A DNA stretch of 64,000 bases, from assembly GCA_946902875.1 (NCBI GenBank), contig OX336340.1:12229566-12293565 (forward strand), written 5' to 3'. Below the pieces are notes generated by a model. It ran no database searches and was not told the origin of the DNA. It was given only the letters and a program-made list of their open reading frames with translations. Position 1 is the first letter of the stretch, and each line of letters opens with the position of its first letter. A program made the position numbers and the translations under genes. Shown piece after piece: positions 1-11,043 of this stretch. Origin of the DNA: Nematopogon swammerdamellus (lineage: Eukaryota > Arthropoda > Insecta > Lepidoptera > Adelidae).

Positions 1-128
1 GAACAGCTTTTGTAAAGGTCACGCTAATCTCGTATCTAATTAACACTGGTGAATTGACTTACCATTATCTTACAATGCAATCTGTGTTACATATATCATA
101 TTATGAATGTAATCGAATAATAAATTAA

Positions 129-1859
129 ATTTTAAAAAGGTCTCATTGTCAAGAGAAGCAAATTGGCAGAAGAATTATTAATGTGACACATTTTTTCAAT
201 AAATTGAAAGAAATCGCACAGCATCTTCCATTTGGATGCGGAATGAGTGCCCTAGTGATAGTTGGCGAAAAGCAAAAAGGGCTGTCTTCATACTTCACGA
301 TAAAATGTAGTCAGTGCCATGTACAGTTTTACCTCGAAAGCGACTGCGAGGAAGACAACTACGTTGAAATAAACACCTGTGCTGTAGCGGGAACAATAGC
401 AATAGGAGCTGGCCAAGCGCAACTAGAAGAATTCCTGTCAGCTTTAAACTTACCTCTGATTACGAACAAAACATATCGGCAGAGACACGACAATATTTCG
501 AAGAATTGGGGAAAAGTTGCTCTTGAATCGATGAAGAAGGCAGGTCAAAAAGAAAGGGAGCTAGCGATTACTGAGGGTAGAGTGACCAAAAATGGAATTC
601 CTATAATAGACGTTGTTGTTGACGGATGTTGGGCCAAGCGGTCATACAAAAAAAATTATTCATCCCTGTCTGGAGCTGCTGCCGTAATTGGAAATATAAC
701 TGGAGAAGTGTTGTACTTGGGCGTACGAAATAAGTACTGTTACACATGCGATCGAGCAGACAAACACGACGTTACAGCCAAGGAGCACGTATGTGTCAAA
801 AATTATTCTGGACCATCGACTGGCATGGAAAGTGACATAATCGTGGAAGCCTTTAAGAACTCCATAGAAATGCACGGTGTGATTTATGGACGCCTTATAT
901 CGGACGGAGACTCCAGCACCTACGCCAAGATTATACAGTCCCGCCCTTACCCTGACTATACTGTAGAAAAAGTGGAGTGCCGCAATCACTTGCTAAGGAA
1001 CTTCTGCAACAAACTGCAAGCATTAAAAACAGATACGAAATTACCTGTCAAAGCGAGAAAAGCTCTCACCAAAACAAGAATCTTGACGATCAGGTCCATA
1101 ATCTGCAAAGCTATAAAAAAAAACAAAGGCGCAGAATGCCCAGAAGTGCAACACCTATTTGATGATATATTACTAGCTCATCATCACGCTTTTGGAAATC
1201 ACAGCAAATGCAAACCCTACTTCTGCAACAAAATAGGTCAAAACGAAGAAGTTCCTCAAGATTTCTATGTAAGCACACTCTGGCAAAAAATTTGTTTTTT
1301 GATGAGAAGCTTAGCTGCACACGCTCGCAGTTTAATTCACGATGTGGACAGTAATTCTGGAGAACGATATCACAGCATTGTTGCCAAATTCGTCGGCGGA
1401 AAGAGAATTAATTACTGCTTGAAAAACGCCTATCAGACAAGATGTGTTGCGTCTGTAGTCGCATTCAACACAAAGAAGCCTCTTTCCAGGCTCTACAAAA
1501 ATATTACTATCTCCAGTCCAAAAGGAAAGTTAAAAATGTTGGAGAATAGAAGACAGAAAAAAATGATCCTCAACCGGAAGTACAAAAAGATAAAACCAAG
1601 AAATCTATTTAAAAAACAGGACCAGGATTACGGCGAGGAATGTATAAGGCCTGATATGGATCAGGCAGTGTTTAATTTATCTAAAGGTAATTTTATGAAA
1701 AATTTGAAGAAAACTGATGAAGAACGCATTGCACGCACGCACGCATTGATCTGTCTTCTCGCGATAGAATTCGACTACTTCGAAGGTACGAGATTGTCTA
1801 TTGAATTTGTTTTTATATTTTTAACACACGCATTAGTATTATTCTTACCTAATTCTTAG
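129..1859 (+). CDS. Mutator-like transposase (DDE type), 3' end altered
   Basis: A long open frame, closed upstream only by a TAA at 126-128. Residue numbers here count from position 183. The layout matches the insect Mutator-like transposase family: a GRRI..THFF start, PFGC and CSQC (residues 42-45), catalytic Asp in VVVDGCW (147), a CYTCDRA cysteine pair (186/189), a second Asp in SDGDSS (241/243), ECRNHLLRN (266-273), and the candidate catalytic Glu in NSGERYHS (394). The GTG at 183 is not a convincing eukaryotic start; family-like sequence lies upstream of it, so the N-terminus is probably in an earlier exon or outside the window. After about residue 517 the frame enters the neighbouring tandem repeat, and the last ~40 residues look like read-through of intron (97 nt, GT at 1786, AG at 1881-1882). 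Splicing there would instead add 23 residues and stop at 1954-1956. The protein would cut and join transposon ends in the nucleus. The catalytic core is uninterrupted; activity is unknown. Confidence 0.8.
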   Translation: MLKRSHCQEKQIGRRIINVTHFFNKLKEIAQHLPFGCGMSALVIVGEKQKGLSSYFTIKCSQCHVQFYLESDCEEDNYVEINTCAVAGTIAIGAGQAQLEEFLSALNLPLITNKTYRQRHDNISKNWGKVALESMKKAGQKERELAITEGRVTKNGIPIIDVVVDGCWAKRSYKKNYSSLSGAAAVIGNITGEVLYLGVRNKYCYTCDRADKHDVTAKEHVCVKNYSGPSTGMESDIIVEAFKNSIEMHGVIYGRLISDGDSSTYAKIIQSRPYPDYTVEKVECRNHLLRNFCNKLQALKTDTKLPVKARKALTKTRILTIRSIICKAIKKNKGAECPEVQHLFDDILLAHHHAFGNHSKCKPYFCNKIGQNEEVPQDFYVSTLWQKICFLMRSLAAHARSLIHDVDSNSGERYHSIVAKFVGGKRINYCLKNAYQTRCVASVVAFNTKKPLSRLYKNITISSPKGKLKMLENRRQKKMILNRKYKKIKPRNLFKKQDQDYGEECIRPDMDQAVFNLSKGNFMKNLKKTDEERIARTHALICLLAIEFDYFEGTRLSIEFVFIFLTHALVLFLPNS

Positions 1860-2390
1860 CTAAGTATTTTCTTTCATTTCAGTGTGCATCACTTGGCCTC
1901 TCTCTGATGTAATCAGTAAATATAACGGGAGTCGGTGTTTTCACTGCTGCCACTGAAACCTATCCAAACTGATGTCATGTCACTCTTTCGCATTGATCTG
2001 TCTTCTCGCGATAGAATTCGACTACTTCGAAGGTACGAGATTGTCTATTGAATTTGTTTTTATATTTTTAACACACGCATTAGTATTATTCTTACCTAAT
2101 TCTTAGCCTAAGTATTTTCTTTCATTTCAGTGTGCATCACTTGGCCTCTCTCTGATGTATTCAGTAAATATAACGGGAGTCGGTGTTTTCACTGCTGCCA
2201 CTGAAACCTATCCAAACTGATGTCATGTCACTCTTTCGCATTGATCTGTCTTCTCGCGATAGAATTCGACTACTTCGAAGGTACGATATTGTCTTTTGAA
2301 TTTGTTTTTATATTTTTAACACACGCATTAGTATTATTCTTACCTAATTCTTAGCCTAAGTATTTTCTTTCATTTCAGTGTGCATCACTT
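1742..2390 (+). repeat. 247/248-bp tandem repeat, 2.6 copies, carrying splice sites
   Basis: Units start at 1742, 1989 and 2237. The third ends at about 2390, and copies are nearly identical (one inserted C, a few substitutions). Each unit holds the end of an exon-like stretch (gactacttcgaag), a GT donor, a ~97-nt intron-like stretch and a pyrimidine-rich acceptor ending ttcatttcag. The first unit overlaps the 3' end of the transposase frame, so the duplication includes its last intron. Confidence 0.85.
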
Positions 2391-3089
2391 CTCTCGAGCG
2401 TATTGATGTTACGGAATACGAAACAAATTTCAACCGGATATTTACATACATACATATACGTCAAAAGCAAGCGCCAAAAATAAGATCTTTATGAACCGAT
2501 GTCCGCTTTGCTTGCACCGATATGCCGTTTTGCCCCGTCTTCCCCTCCATTACTACGTACTTTAAAAATTTGAAAATATTTTATTTCGTTTCGCAAAAAT
2601 ACTAGGTAGCTTATACACAAAAAATGTGTTGCAATTGTCCCCGCAATATTTTTAACTATAATCAGGGGGTTTTGTTAAAAAAAAATATTTTTTCCGTACG
2701 ATTTTGTAATACCTATTCTCAAAATGTATGGGGAAAATAATTTTTTTTTCTTCAAATTTAAAAGTCGTAGAACAAAAGTTGTTCAGTTTCATGTACACAA
2801 TAACCCCCTTTCGGGTTTAGTGGTTGGGGGCGCAACATCGTGTATATGTATGTAGCTAGCTACATACATTATACGAGTATTTGAGCGTCCATTTGTAAAT
2901 TGTTATTTAGCATTATTCATAGTGCAATAGAAGGGGGTATATTGATGTGTCCATAGACCATCCATATCTATTAGGACGCTTACTATACTACTATCACGTA
3001 GTATCACGTAAGTATATTACGTACACTATTCGTTCAATGATCTGACGAATTTTGATATGGTAAGAAATACATAGGTAGGTAGGTAGGTA
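2391..3089. other. gene-free AT-rich spacer with a 24-bp perfect palindrome
   Basis: No supported gene. The only structure seen is a perfect 24-bp palindrome at 2846-2869 centred on agct/agct. Homopolymer A/T runs are frequent. Confidence 0.5.
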
Positions 3090-3302
3090 CCATCGAATTA
3101 GAAAGGGGTCTGGAAGGAGCATAGCACGGCGACTGAACGCAAGCGAGTGAAGCTAAAAGTTGGACGCCGGGGATACCCGCGCAACCTGCCGCACACCCGC
3201 AGCGACCTATAATTGACCGCATATTGGACTCATTTAGACGAATATTGACGGCTTCAAATGTGCGCTAGAACGTTCCTTCCAGATCCCTTTCTAATTCGAT
3301 GG
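3090..3302. mobile_element. MITE-like element, 29-bp terminal inverted repeats
   Basis: The arm at 3090-3118 (ccatcgaattagaaagggg...) returns inverted at 3274-3302 with one mismatch, enclosing 155 bp with no ORF of note. This is the layout of a small non-autonomous DNA transposon. The superfamily cannot be assigned. Confidence 0.6.
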
Positions 3303-3307
3303 CAGAG

Positions 3308-3463
3308 CCTCCCGCGCCTCCACCGCGCCGCCTCCGCCGCCGCCGCCGCCGTGCCGCCGCCGTGCCGCCTCCGCACCGCACGCTGCTACTGAGTTACCGC
3401 ACCGCACCGCACCCCACCGCACCGTGCCATGCTGCCGCCGCGCGCGCCGCGCGCGCCGGCCGG
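3308..3463. other. GC-rich CCG/CCGCA simple-repeat island
   Basis: About 150 bp of CCG, CCGCA and GCGC repeats in otherwise AT-rich DNA, directly after the inverted-repeat element. The ORFs across it are low-complexity Pro/Arg/Ala and not credible proteins. Confidence 0.6.
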
Positions 3464-3735
3464 TACCTATGTTGCTATGATATTTGCCATACATACCTAA
3501 ATGCCTATCTACCTATTACCTACCTACCTATTTTTATTTTAGTTTTCATCGATAGTCTATTTAGAGGTTTATAAAAAGTGGTAAGTACATGAACTAAAAT
3601 AATTTGGAAGAAATTACAATAAAATGTTATTTAGGTAAAATAATATAAAATAAAAAATTAGAATCACGCATCAGTTACATAAGCCACAATCATTTTAATA
3701 ATTAAAATAATAAAAAAGCAAAAAAAAAAAACATA

Positions 3736-3936
3736 CGAAAGTGGGATTCGAACCCCGAACCATCAACTCTTTAGGCTGATAGCGACAAACTACGCTAAAT
3801 GTGACTTGAACGTGCGAAGCGAAATTAGCAGTCGCATGGTACATTATGTAGAATTCCCGAATGCTCAAGGTCGTTGGCGTTTGTCACGGCCTATAGCGAC
3901 AGTTGACTGTCTGCACCACTGAGCTATCGAGGCTGA
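3736..3936 (-). mobile_element. tRNA-derived SINE, minus strand
   Basis: Read on the minus strand it opens with tcagcctcgatagctcagtgg, a tRNA-like A box nearly the same as the SINE A heads at 9608 and 37619. Nearer the 3' side is a clean B box (ggttcgaatccc), then a T run. The body between the boxes differs from family A. Confidence 0.55.
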
Positions 3937-4510
3937 CGTATTATATTATTTCTCTATGCCATCGAGCTATGACGCGCACGCGCAGCGGCTCTAGCGGGCG
4001 GGACGCTAGCTTTTGTCCTGCCATGTTATGATATGATTGATAAAAAGTTTCGTTGAAGACATTAAGGCTCTATCAACCCTATTCACCCGTACTCCTCTGT
4101 CAAGGCTCCGCTTTCGCTGGTTGGAGTAGGATGCAACTAAATTAATCAATTTTAGCTCAAGCGAAAATTAGGTTTTTATTTTTTTATTCCAAAACTACGA
4201 ATCGAAACAACAAAGTAAAAAGCTACGGAAATCCGTAGCTTTTTAACAAACAAACCGTAGATATAACAAACAAAATAATGTATTTTTTCCTAAGCCTTAA
4301 TTTGGTTACGTTGCTCTAAATATGTTTTATAACTAAATTCAGAGGCATGTTCATGATTTTTTTCTATCGAGCGAAGTTAATCAAATGGTGTTTTCAAAAA
4401 GCTATCGATCTGCGCTGATAGGTTAAGCATATATTAAAAATGAATCTGTCAGGTAAGGGCGGTACACTTCTTGAAATTCGAGTCAGACGCAGTCTCACAT
4501 CACCTTAAGT
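3937..4510. other. gene-free stretch
   Basis: AT-rich. A short inverted motif near 4211-4243 (aaagctacggaaatccgtagcttttt) can form a hairpin. No coding signal seen. Confidence 0.35.
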
Positions 4511-4990
4511 GCATAAATTTATTGCACTCAAATAAAATAAAATATTACGGGAAAGAGGTATGAAGGTAGGTCTTTGGGGTACGATAACTGCTAAACCAGT
4601 CGCATAAAGAAATATCCATTAACATGTATGTTCGTTTGACTTTAGGTGACAGCATATCGACATTCGGTAGTATGCGGGGATTGCTAATGCCATGCTGGCC
4701 TGACAGGTGCCTATTCACGGCCCTCTTGAAGGACCCGAGACTGTATTTGGTGGGAAATATGTGGGCAGGGAGAGCGTTCCAGAGTTTACCAGTTCCATGG
4801 AGGAAAGATCTACAAAACGGATGGCTACCTATCCGCGGTAAGTCCAACGTGTATGGATACAATCCCTGCCCAGTACGCATTGTGCGGAGGTGGAAAAGGG
4901 ACGGCGGGATCACGTTAAACTGCTCTCCGAATACTCCCCATGGAATGGAAATTATCAAAAAAGCAAGACAGCAAGGAGTAAAACTGCCTC
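4511..4990 (-). pseudogene. non-LTR retrotransposon ORF2 C-terminus remnant (copy 1)
   Basis: The minus-strand frame at 4545-4958 (137 codons) contains the motif series typical of the end of LINE reverse transcriptase proteins: ELF/EQFN..PPS.FHLRT, then SFLHGTGKLWNALP, IFPTKYSLGSFKRAVNRHL. It is only the C-terminal tail; the polymerase core is absent, so the copy is 5'-truncated and dead. The 3' side (4511-4545) has an aataaa-containing tail. A related copy lies at 48530-48900 on the plus strand, and a third 3' end at 63476-63610. Clade is uncertain (Jockey/CR1-like). Confidence 0.75.
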
Positions 4991-5292
4991 TACTTGTGCG
5001 GACCGCGAAGTGATGAGATGTAGTTATGTATGTACGTACAGATGTAATGAACGTCCGCGGAGAGTGGTTGATTTATCACGCTTCATTCATTACATGAGAT
5101 GTGCCCAGTACTATTAATCTGTCTAGGTTGTGTTATGATATGATGCCCTTTCCAAGCAATTAATAAATCATGCTACCAAATTGATCAGTAAATATGTATA
5201 ATGAATTACAAGACATTGTATTCTTACACATGAACATTTAATAAAAACATAATATATAAAGTAAATAACCAATAACCTATAAATAAGAATAT

Positions 5293-5528
5293 TCATCCAT
5301 CGTGGGGGATCAACGGCATTGTCCCCATGACGGATGCAGCGTTCACCCATTGAATAGCAATGCTAATTCGCTGCTTGAAGTACGCCCCGGCCCGAAGGTC
5401 CCCGAATGCCTCAATAAGCTGTTTTCCTATTTGCTCAGAAACACTGAAGGCATCCGAGCTCCGCGCTCCACAGTGCAACCAAAATACGATTTTGCGGACA
5501 TCGCTTGATTTCTCCGAAACTTTTCAAG
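5293..5528 (-). pseudogene. C-terminal remnant of a multicopy non-LTR-like element, QRIS motif (copy 1)
   Basis: Minus frame ending SEQIGKQLIEAFGDLRAG, then YFKQRISIAI, NAASVMGTMP and a stop. The neighbouring frame just upstream reads ILVALWSAELG, which lines up with FIPFAIETMG of the 34058 copy, so a frameshift separates the two halves. Related pieces sit at 34058, 38507 and 50530. From memory, this Q-R-I-S..NAASV.GT ending occurs downstream of reverse transcriptases in some non-LTR elements, but I cannot name the clade. Confidence 0.55.
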
Positions 5529-6109
5529 ATAATGCTCTGACATTTTGCATGAATAATCTTGAATAGTTTAGCTACTAATTCTGTAAATTTGAAAAAAATC
5601 CAGCAATAGTATTTATAGTTATATTAATTTGAAATTCAAAATATGCGCTGTGTGTAAGATTTATTTTTTTTGTCTTTCCACGTATTTATTTAATTTATTC
5701 AGGAAAGGTTAAAGATTAAAATAAAGAAATTTAAATGCTTTTTATTTAGTTTTACAAGAGTTTCATATTATGTATTTATATTAAGTTTGCATAAAAGATC
5801 GCATGCTTATTGAGAAGCCTATGTTCATCAGTGACCGCGGACAGATAATGCTGCCGAGCTGACGGTGATATTGATGATATATATATGAATTTAAATATGT
5901 ATATTTTTAATTAAAAACAAGAGCAGTCATAATCATAACTAGAAAATTAATTAAACAAAATTATAATTAAACTTTCGAAATTAAATTAGTACTAAAATTA
6001 AATCTACATATTTATATTTTTTTTATTAAAAAGTAAAGAAAAAATAAATGAAATAAGGAACTACGTTTAAAAATAAACTAGAGAAAATAGATTCGTAATA
6101 ATGATATGT
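5529..6109. other. gene-free AT-rich stretch
   Basis: Very AT-rich, with aataaa-like motifs. No ORF or repeat I can assign. Confidence 0.3.
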
Positions 6110-6384
6110 CATGGATCTACTGCAGCGAAACATTGATTTTTTTTTAAATTTATTATGACAAATTAGACAAGATAAGTACCTTAATTATGTACTATTCTAA
6201 ACTCTATTTACTTCAGGTGCACATTCTGCCAAGTCTTGATCGTCGCTCGTTCTCCGGATGTAAACGATTCTCCAATTACTTCCAGCACTTTTTGAGTCAA
6301 TAATATATTATATATTATTTTAATGGTAAAGAATTGTCTCGTAATAAAACGTAAAAATCAATGGTTCGCTGCAGTAGATACATG
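6110..6384. mobile_element. MITE-like element with 31-bp inverted ends
   Basis: The left arm 6110-6140 (catggatctactgcagcgaa...) pairs with 6354-6384 with two mismatches. The 213-bp interior is AT-rich and non-coding. No convincing target-site duplication was found. Confidence 0.6.
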
Positions 6385-7488
6385 GCTTCAGTATGCACGT
6401 AGTCGTGTTAAAACAAAATAATAAAATGTTGTTCCAGTTCTTCACTTTTATACTAAATTATTTATCTCTAAACCACAAAAAATAAAGGTACTATAGTACC
6501 GGCTATGTATACATATTATGCTATATACCTATTATGTATAAAGATATAGTGCATGATGTATAAAATCATTTCTACTGTGAGATCTTAATAAACTAATATC
6601 AAAGTAAATTAGAATTAAAGGTGACTCGTTAAAATATATATTTAAAAATACTCGACCCCCAATATGTTATATTATTAGACGTATGTAATAGTGCTCATTG
6701 TGATGTTGTTATAAGAACAGTATAACACCATAAAAATACAATACTGTGATGTGATGTGTCACCAAAACAAAGAGCGGCCGTTTTGAGCGTCAGGCGCGGC
6801 TAGGCGCGATCGTAAACAAACATAAAAAGTATATAAGATATGGCTGCATATGGCTACCATTTTCATACTGGCTAAAGTCCAATAGCTAATCTATAACGCA
6901 GCAATAATCATTTCTTGGACCGTTTTGGACTTTTTACTTTCTTGATGTTTAAATATTTCACTTCAGATTATTTGATCGATTCTCTAAAACTAGTCTATAA
7001 AAATTACGTTATTTAGTAAAATGGCCATATGCTTACATTTATATATTCTGTGATATACAATTTGAACCCATTATTACCCAAAAGTTATAAATATTAAATA
7101 AGAAAGGCGACAGAAAATGCTACATTTCACCGTATTTAATGCAATACATTGAAATTTCCTGGCAGAGGTCTTTTCCGGATTAAATTAAAAAATGTTAGAG
7201 TATGGTGAAAAAAATAAAAGCTATTCATTGTTATAGCTATGATCCTGTAGAATGGGCGATAGTAATTTTTTTTTGGATTCTGGGACATTTGAGAAAATGT
7301 CAAACGTCCGGACTTTTCTTCGGGACGCTGCACTGTGCGCTCCAAGCGTCTCTACCGCGAAGGCCACAAACTCATAATTTGTAGTAAAATGCATCTACTT
7401 ATGGTGTTTATTTGTTTGGGCCTTCGCTGCAGCGAATCAGTAAATATAAAGCTAGTTGTAGGCAGCCAACTGAGTTGTTACCATTATA
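6385..7488. other. gene-free stretch
   Basis: No supported gene. Short ORFs near 7136-7384 on both strands are low-complexity and look like chance frames. Confidence 0.3.
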
Positions 7489-7676
7489 TATTTTTTTTTT
7501 TATGTAATCCGGTATGGGTGGCTGAGTCGGAGGGGCCAAAGCGCATGTCCCGACCAGTCAATATCACCTCCGAGAAGGTAGGTGCCATACCGGAGACTTC
7601 CCTTGATTGGTGGCTATACTGGACTAGAGGAGAACACAACCGAGGCTGCTATGCGGCCATCTTATATCCAGTACGG
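7489..7676 (-). mobile_element. SINE B, minus strand, 5'-truncated
   Basis: Begins (plus strand) with a T run then atgtaatccggtatgggtgg, the reverse complement of the SINE B tail. It matches the plus-strand copy at 52211 over the whole length and stops at the palindromic junction ccagtac-ggta-gtactgg (7668-7685). Confidence 0.75.
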
Positions 7677-7878
7677 TAGTACTGGACGAAACGAACCCTA
7701 CTGAATGAAAGATGACCGTAAAGCTGTCCCGGTTATTTTCTCCTCTAGCACATTATAGCCAGTAACTCAAAAGGAAAGTCTCCGGTATGCCACCCTCTCG
7801 GACATAAGAATGGCTGGTTGGAGTATATCCTATGGTTACTCTCTCTCTCTCCCAAATAAACCGAATTACATAATATAT
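7677..7878 (+). mobile_element. SINE B, plus strand, diverged
   Basis: Follows SINE B on the plus strand with many substitutions: ttctcctctag..cattatagcc, then ggaaagtctccggtatg, ending in aaccgaattacata. It meets the minus-strand copy head to head at the same truncation point. Confidence 0.6.
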
Positions 7879-9475
7879 ATAAAAAGTTCGAGTTATCACT
7901 AATTTAGAAGTAGAATATTCCCAACACAACAAAATTATATGGATAAACTAATTTAGAAATTAGTTCACATATCCTGTCAAATGTAACTTTTCACAATTAA
8001 GTGTTATGATGACAATTTACATAGAACGCCAGACATGCTCACGAATTTTCGCAATTAATTTTAACTAAAGTCAAACTTTGAAAACGGGTCCTCTTACTCC
8101 TAAAATGATAAAAAAATTAATAACGAGCCCTAACGAAGTACATATCTCTCCGTAAGTCCAAAGCCAAACGCAAGCAGTTTCAAACCCTTGTCAAACTGAC
8201 AAGGACCGACTGTGCTATCACATTAACAAAACACACAAAATATTTCAGCTATTTATGGGCCGTCGTCAGTTGATTAGATTTATAAGGTACATTATATAGT
8301 ATAAATTAAATAAAAAGCCCCGAAATTGGTAACAAAAATATAATTTATCACATTAACAAGGAATAGTCGAACGAAGCCGCGAACGATATTCTCTCTGTGA
8401 AGACAGATAAAGCGAAGAGACGGTGAAAAAACGGTTTTAACTTGAGAGCAACGAACGTATATTTGCACAGTCACTTCGAAAACCAAAGACGTTTGTTTAC
8501 AATCTCTTACTATGTTGCCGTTTTGAGTTTGTTTTGCGCTCGATAGAAAATCTTGTACGAATCACTATACTTAAGACTGGGAAGTTATTTACTGCTTTTA
8601 TATGTACATACCTACAATATATAATATTGCATTGTCGAAATATTTCATCAAAACACTAACAATACGTAAGGTCTTCTCTCTCGTAGCGAAACGAGGCGAA
8701 GCAAAGCCTCCATTTCCTGAACAACTTCCCGGCAAGAGTGAACCGCTTCAAATAAACCGCCAGAGAATTTACGTGAAACTTGTACGAGTAATACTTGACA
8801 AAACATTTCGCGCTGGGGCAGCGCGCGGAGCTGTTGGCGCGGCGGCGGCGCGGCGGGCGGAGCCAGAGGCACCGGAAGGGCCAGACGGGAGAGAAACAAA
8901 TATCCGGATCCTAGCCAAGTAGAGCGAAACATGACTTATACCAATAAACTATCAATATAGCGAGATATCGGGGAGGATTAGGTGAGATCCTATTTCGATT
9001 TCTCGATGTACGGAGCAGAAATCCTGTGCGACGTAGGTTCTCCGGTCATGTTATATGTATATTTCGCTTAGTTAAGTACGTACTACAAGCTTTGAAACAA
9101 AATTCACCTACATTTTCAAATAGCTTTTCATTATAATCTAAACGAAATCGTACTATGTGAAATGGTCACATTGGTCAGCTTAAATTGTTTTTATCAATAC
9201 CGGCATCGTCACCTGTAACTGTATTATGAACACACGGTGTCACGGTGCATTCGACACACACAAAATATCTTCCTGACTTCGCGAAAGCAGGTTCAGCGAA
9301 GTTTCATGTCAGAAGATTGGCGGACTATTACAGAGCTGTCCAGTCCGTTATTCCGACGCTTGAAGACCCCCCAGGGCGAACATTTCAGGAAGCACGCTCG
9401 CCGGTAGACAGTTCCGCACTCTGGTGTTGCGCCAAGAAAAAATATTGTGAAAAACTCGATGTCAAAATTAAAAGT
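7879..9475. other. gene-free stretch with a GCG-rich island
   Basis: Mostly AT-rich unique-looking DNA. A GC-rich island lies at about 8813-8885 (gcgcggagctgttggcgcgg...). The overlapping frames across it on both strands are compositional artefacts. Confidence 0.3.
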
Positions 9476-9522
9476 CCGTCACTCCCAGCCAGCAGACTTG
9501 CGTAGTCTGCTGGGAGTGACGG
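9476..9522. repeat. hairpin with 19-bp stem (4-nt bulge)
   Basis: ccgtcactcccagc-cagcagact at 9476-9498 pairs with agtctgctgggagtgacgg at 9504-9522 around a 5-nt loop. The left arm carries a 4-nt bulge. Confidence 0.65.
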
Positions 9523-9607
9523 AGATAGTTAGGTTGATTGGGAATAAGTGAAGCTAAAAGTTTCATCCAACCAAATGCCCAACAAAATTTCAATCCTTAG
9601 TCATACG

Positions 9608-9890
9608 TCAGCCTCGGTAGCTCAGTGGTGCGGTCGGTCGGATCATAAGCACACCTGGGCGCGGTCAGTGGATGGATGAGTGACCGCTCGACCGTTGGGG
9701 GTTGACGGTGGTTTGGATTCCACGTAAAACTGATGTGTGACTCGTGATCCCACTAATTTGACCCTACAGTGGTACATTGTCTTTATCTTGTGAGTTCGTG
9801 TCCCCACTAGTCGGTGGTACAACCAGTCATTAAAACCAAGTCGTAACTCATGGGACTCGTAGTGCCTCCAACTGATGAAATACAGTTATT
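9608..9890 (+). mobile_element. SINE A-type head with a different body
   Basis: tcagcctcggtagctcagtgg is a tRNA-like A box. The B-box equivalent is ggtttggattcc at about 9710-9721. Head and spacer match the copy at 37619, but the body downstream is unlike the usual A core, so this may be another subfamily or a diverged copy. Confidence 0.6.
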
Positions 9891-10077
9891 TATTACATGG
9901 TGTCCTTGTAGTTACTAAACTAAACAATAATTATCTGAGCTTCTCCAAATAATGACGTAATTGTAATATTACGGTTGAATAGTAATGTTTGTGACTGTAA
10001 AATTATATTTCTGGGGGGTATAATATACGAGTATATTATGTTCCATCCTTCGCAGACGTTGTTACTACAATGTCTTT

Positions 10078-10327
10078 CTGTAGGTCCCTTCCCTTCTTAC
10101 CGTACTAGGTGGTGGGCTTAACCCGCCCGGATTGTTACCACCGAACTGAATGAAAGGTCGGTTGAAACGGCTATTTATATAGTTCGTGTTCTCCGTCCAG
10201 TTCAGTGTTGCCGGCACGACCGAAGGGAAGTACTGACATGGAACTTAGTTCACCAAGATGTTATGGGCTGACATCACGGATTTAGTAGGTGATGGAGCCA
10301 ACCGTGTCGGCTTCCATAAAAAAAAAC
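10078..10327 (+). mobile_element. SINE A, plus strand, head missing
   Basis: Runs from ctgtaggtcccttcccttct through the core ctaggtggtggg to the tail gtgtcggcttccataaaaaa. Sister copies are at 13135, 21800, 36571, 52933, 59491 (minus) and 30967 (plus). Confidence 0.8.
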
Positions 10328-10335
10328 CTTGATGT

Positions 10336-10905
10336 CTGGGTACACACTGTCTTCTCATCCCTTCACACAGCTCTTCTAGCTATTCTGAATCATTTTCTGT
10401 GATGTCAGCGCGCCTGTGGAACAATCTCCCACCAGAAATAAGAACATCTCCATCTCTGGCCCCGTTCAAAAAGCGCTTGAAAGCGTCTTATATCTCCAAA
10501 GAATAAGGTGACTTTATTTATTAATTTATATTATATTTATAATTTATCTAAGAAGTTTATGTAATTTATTTATCGAGTATCTATTGTTAGTACATAATAC
10601 ATATATAAGTATATGTTTATGTATTCTTATTTAGTATGTTAATATGCCCTATATTTATGTAATATATTTACTTTATGTAATTTACTTACTGTAACTGTAT
10701 ATATTATGCCTGACGTCTGCTTGTATACTTTTATTAATTAACTTTCGTTAGTATTAAGTTTCTTTCATTTTTCTTCTTTTGTTGCTACCTTTATATTAGG
10801 TTTTCAATTAAGAAGGTTGACTGGCAGAGATTGCCATAGGTAATAAGTCCGCCTTTTGTAAAATTTATATTGAAGTACAATAAAGGATATTCTATTCTAT
10901 TCTAC
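10336..10905 (+). pseudogene. LINE ORF2 C-terminus (10336-10506) with 3' UTR ending in ATTCT repeats
   Basis: Translation gives SESFSVMSARLWNNLPPEIR followed by SLAPFKKRLKASYIS and a stop at 10504-10506. This is the conserved last segment of CR1/Jockey-type non-LTR retrotransposon proteins. About 400 bp of AT-rich 3' UTR follows, with a caataaa signal at about 10879 and a terminal tattctattctattct run, typical of 3' ends primed at short repeats. The reverse transcriptase and endonuclease domains are absent. A SINE A ends a few bases upstream. Confidence 0.75.
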
Positions 10906-10910
10906 ACAAA

Positions 10911-11043
10911 CGTCGTATTAACAGGCCGGAGAGCCTAGCAATAGTCCGAAAATCTGTTGGCATGGCGCCTCTCTGAGCGTGCTTTCGCAGCAAGAGGTGT
11001 TTTTGGCTCTGTCGACTGCACCATTGGCCCCTCGGCAAAGACA
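10911..11043 (+). mobile_element. SINE C fragment, plus strand
   Basis: Shares cgtcgtattaacaggc, gcctagcaatagtccg and ctctgtcgactgcaccattg with the minus-strand copy at 39909-40040. Its 3' part lines up loosely with the SINE B tail (gaggtga...ctcggc..agc), suggesting a related family. Confidence 0.5.

Noticed and set aside
4624..5013. 129-codon plus-strand frame
   Set aside because: Antisense of the LINE remnant; its residues match no family.
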